Shown piece by piece: positions 6,764 to 7,329 of a stretch of DNA of 7,329 bases. Position 1 is the first letter of the stretch. Each line of letters opens with the position of its first letter. The stretch is from Pseudomonadota bacterium (lineage in GTDB: Bacteria > Pseudomonadota > Alphaproteobacteria > SMXQ01). The notes beneath the pieces were generated by a model. That model did not search any database and was not told the origin of the DNA. It saw only the letters and a list, made by a program, of their open reading frames with translations. Where the stretch lies: the NCBI GenBank assembly GCA_022562375.1, contig JADFPK010000086.1:1-7329 (forward strand), written 5' to 3'. Position numbers and translations under genes: made by a program.

Positions 6764-6834
6764 TTTTTTGTTTTTCGAAGTGAGAAGTGAGGTGAGACTT
6801 GGTAATGGCGGTCCGAACGCCGCCGTGAAGAAAC

Positions 6835-6863
6835 CATGTACCGAAAACGCCGGCGAGTGTCAA
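6835..6863 (-). promoter_or_regulatory. Candidate promoter of rho
   Basis: Read on the - strand, a perfect -35 box TTGACA (6863-6858) is followed after exactly 17 bases by TACATG (6840-6835), which matches three of six -10 bases. Transcription would begin near 6828 and give rho a leader of about 170 nt. The strong -35 and ideal spacing support a housekeeping promoter that makes rho independent of hemJ. Confidence 0.5.
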
Positions 6864-6892
6864 ACAGGGAATTCCCGTCCCGGCCTCCGGGC

Positions 6893-6928
6893 GATCCGTC
6901 CTAGACCCTTGATCTGTCCTAGAGCCTT
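6893..6928. repeat. 18-bp tandem direct repeat upstream of the rho promoter
   Basis: Two head-to-tail units, GATCCGTCCTAGACCCTT (6893-6910) and GATCTGTCCTAGAGCCTT (6911-6928), agree at 16 of 18 positions. They lie 30 bases upstream of the candidate rho -35 box. They could be paired binding sites for a regulator or a simple local duplication. Confidence 0.75.
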
Positions 6929-6939
6929 CCAGAATATGG

Positions 6940-6953
6940 TAACCAAAAGGTTA
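6940..6953. repeat. Short inverted repeat TAACC-AAAA-GGTTA
   Basis: A perfect 5-base inverted repeat around AAAA, just upstream (in the sense of rho) of the 18-bp tandem repeat. It could be an operator half-site pair. The spacing and sequence do not match the CtrA TTAA-N7-TTAA box. Confidence 0.35.
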
Positions 6954-6957
6954 ATCG

Positions 6958-6970
6958 CCAAGGTCCTTGG
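6958..6970. repeat. Odd-length palindrome CCAAGG-T-CCTTGG
   Basis: A perfect 6-base inverted repeat around a single base, 57 bases after the hemJ stop. A one-base loop cannot form a normal RNA hairpin, so if it matters it is more likely a DNA site for a dimeric protein. Confidence 0.35.
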
Positions 6971-7026
6971 TTCCTTTTCCGGCCGTCAGGGTCCTCGAAT
7001 CGAACCGTAAACGCCCCCGAAACATC

Positions 7027-7329
7027 CTAAAACGGCTTGACCACGGCGAGGATGACGATGACGATGATCAACACCGTCGGCACCTCGTTGACGATGCGAT
7101 AGAACTTGGCCGAACGTTGGTTGCGGTCCGCCTCGAACTCCTTTCGCCATTTCGCCAACATGCCGTGAAGGCCCGAGAGAACCAGCACCAGGGCCAGCTT
7201 CACGTGCAGCCAACCCGCCGACCAATCGGCCACGCCCGGCGTCGCCAGCAACGCGCCGCCCAGCAGGAAAACCGCGATCATCGCCGGGTTGATGATGGCG
7301 CGGAGCAGCCGGCGCTCCATGATTTTCAG
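7027..7329 (-). CDS. hemJ: Protoporphyrinogen IX oxidase HemJ, C-terminal part
   Basis: The last 100 codons of a gene that enters from the right edge. HemJ is an integral inner-membrane, haem-binding enzyme that oxidises protoporphyrinogen IX to protoporphyrin IX, the penultimate step of haem synthesis. The segment carries the family pattern MERRLLRAIINPAM, a membrane helix (AVFLLGGALLATPG), GWLHVKLALVLVLSGLHGML as another membrane helix with conserved His and Lys, KEFEADRNQRSAKFYRIVNEVP, and a last helix ending VVKPF. The frame continues without a stop through LKI before the internal Met at 7320, so that Met is not the start. Roughly the first third of the protein, including the N-terminal conserved His, lies outside the window. 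To my knowledge hemJ next to rho is a common alphaproteobacterial arrangement. A gap of 367 bases and a separate candidate promoter suggest rho is not simply read from hemJ. Confidence 0.93.
   Translation of the reverse strand: MKIMERRLLRAIINPAMIAVFLLGGALLATPGVADWSAGWLHVKLALVLVLSGLHGMLAKWRKEFEADRNQRSAKFYRIVNEVPTVLIIVIVILAVVKPF

Larger units (their letters stand above)
6660..7026. other. hemJ-rho intergenic region (367 bases)
   Basis: This is the only long non-coding stretch in the window. From the hemJ side it holds about 55 bases without recognisable signals, then CCAAGG-T-CCTTGG (6958-6970), TAACC-AAAA-GGTTA (6940-6953), the 18-bp tandem repeat (6893-6928), the candidate rho promoter (6835-6863) and the structured rho leader (6660 to about 6828). 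I see no intrinsic terminator for hemJ. Open frames here on the + strand look non-coding and have no family resemblance. Confidence 0.7.

Noticed and set aside
6745..6775. CCCG-ATAAA-CGGG followed by a T-rich run on the + strand, resembling a terminator
   Set aside because: The stem is only four pairs, the T-run starts several bases after it, and no + strand gene lies upstream to be terminated. The same bases are better explained as part of the rho leader.
6990..7010. GGTTCGATTC on the - strand, resembling a tRNA T-arm
   Set aside because: The flanking bases do not form the T-stem, and no anticodon or acceptor arm is found nearby.
7027..7320. Treating the Met at 7320 as the start of a short membrane protein
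   Set aside because: The frame stays open through LKI to the edge, and the sequence matches the internal MERRLLRAI segment of HemJ, so the gene is cut by the window rather than short.
1..7329. Mobile elements, CRISPR, toxin-antitoxin or phage-defence genes
   Set aside because: No transposase, integrase, recurrent spaced repeat or defence-family motif is visible in either strand. All large frames are explained by housekeeping or metabolic genes.

Overview
The window is GC-rich, densely coding bacterial DNA with the look of an alphaproteobacterium, probably Rhodospirillales or a relative. The evidence is the Rho sequence (P-loop APPRTGKT, N-terminus [10 protein letters not shown]), the GC-ending codon use, and the hemJ-rho neighbourhood that is common in that class. 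I see no mobile element, CRISPR array, rRNA or tRNA gene. Most of the window reads as ordinary chromosomal housekeeping and accessory metabolism.

Layout, left to right. Positions 1-66 may hold the first codons of a leftward gene that runs off the edge (weak call). A divergent intergenic region follows. On the + strand a DUF255 / thioredoxin-like protein of the YyaL/SPATA20 family (295-2325) overlaps by ATGA with an O6-alkylguanine-DNA alkyltransferase (2322-2789), so the two form a translationally coupled pair. Next is an uncharacterised 183-residue protein with an N-terminal coiled coil and a C-terminal winged-helix-like domain (2966-3517). A dienelactone-hydrolase-family enzyme (3667-4362) and a zinc-free quinone oxidoreductase (4406-5380) follow, probably as an operon behind a recognisable sigma-70-type promoter at 3583-3611.

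The right part is on the - strand. It holds complete rho (5403-6659), which converges on the oxidoreductase gene with only 22 bases between the stops, and the 3' part of hemJ (7027 to the right edge). The 367 bases between hemJ and rho are the most structured non-coding DNA here. They contain an 18-bp tandem direct repeat, two small inverted repeats, a good -35/-10 pair pointing at rho, and a leader of about 170 nt. The leader has adjacent potential hairpins and two tiny in-frame ORFs, the second of which ends in an ATGA overlap with the rho start. rho itself has no visible Shine-Dalgarno sequence. A leader-based control of rho, analogous in idea to the known autoregulation of rho in E. coli, is the most interesting hypothesis the window offers, but it is inference.

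Functional themes are repair of alkylated DNA, redox and hydrolytic metabolism, global transcription termination and late haem synthesis. Apart from the two probable operons, nothing in the sequence ties these genes into a single system.
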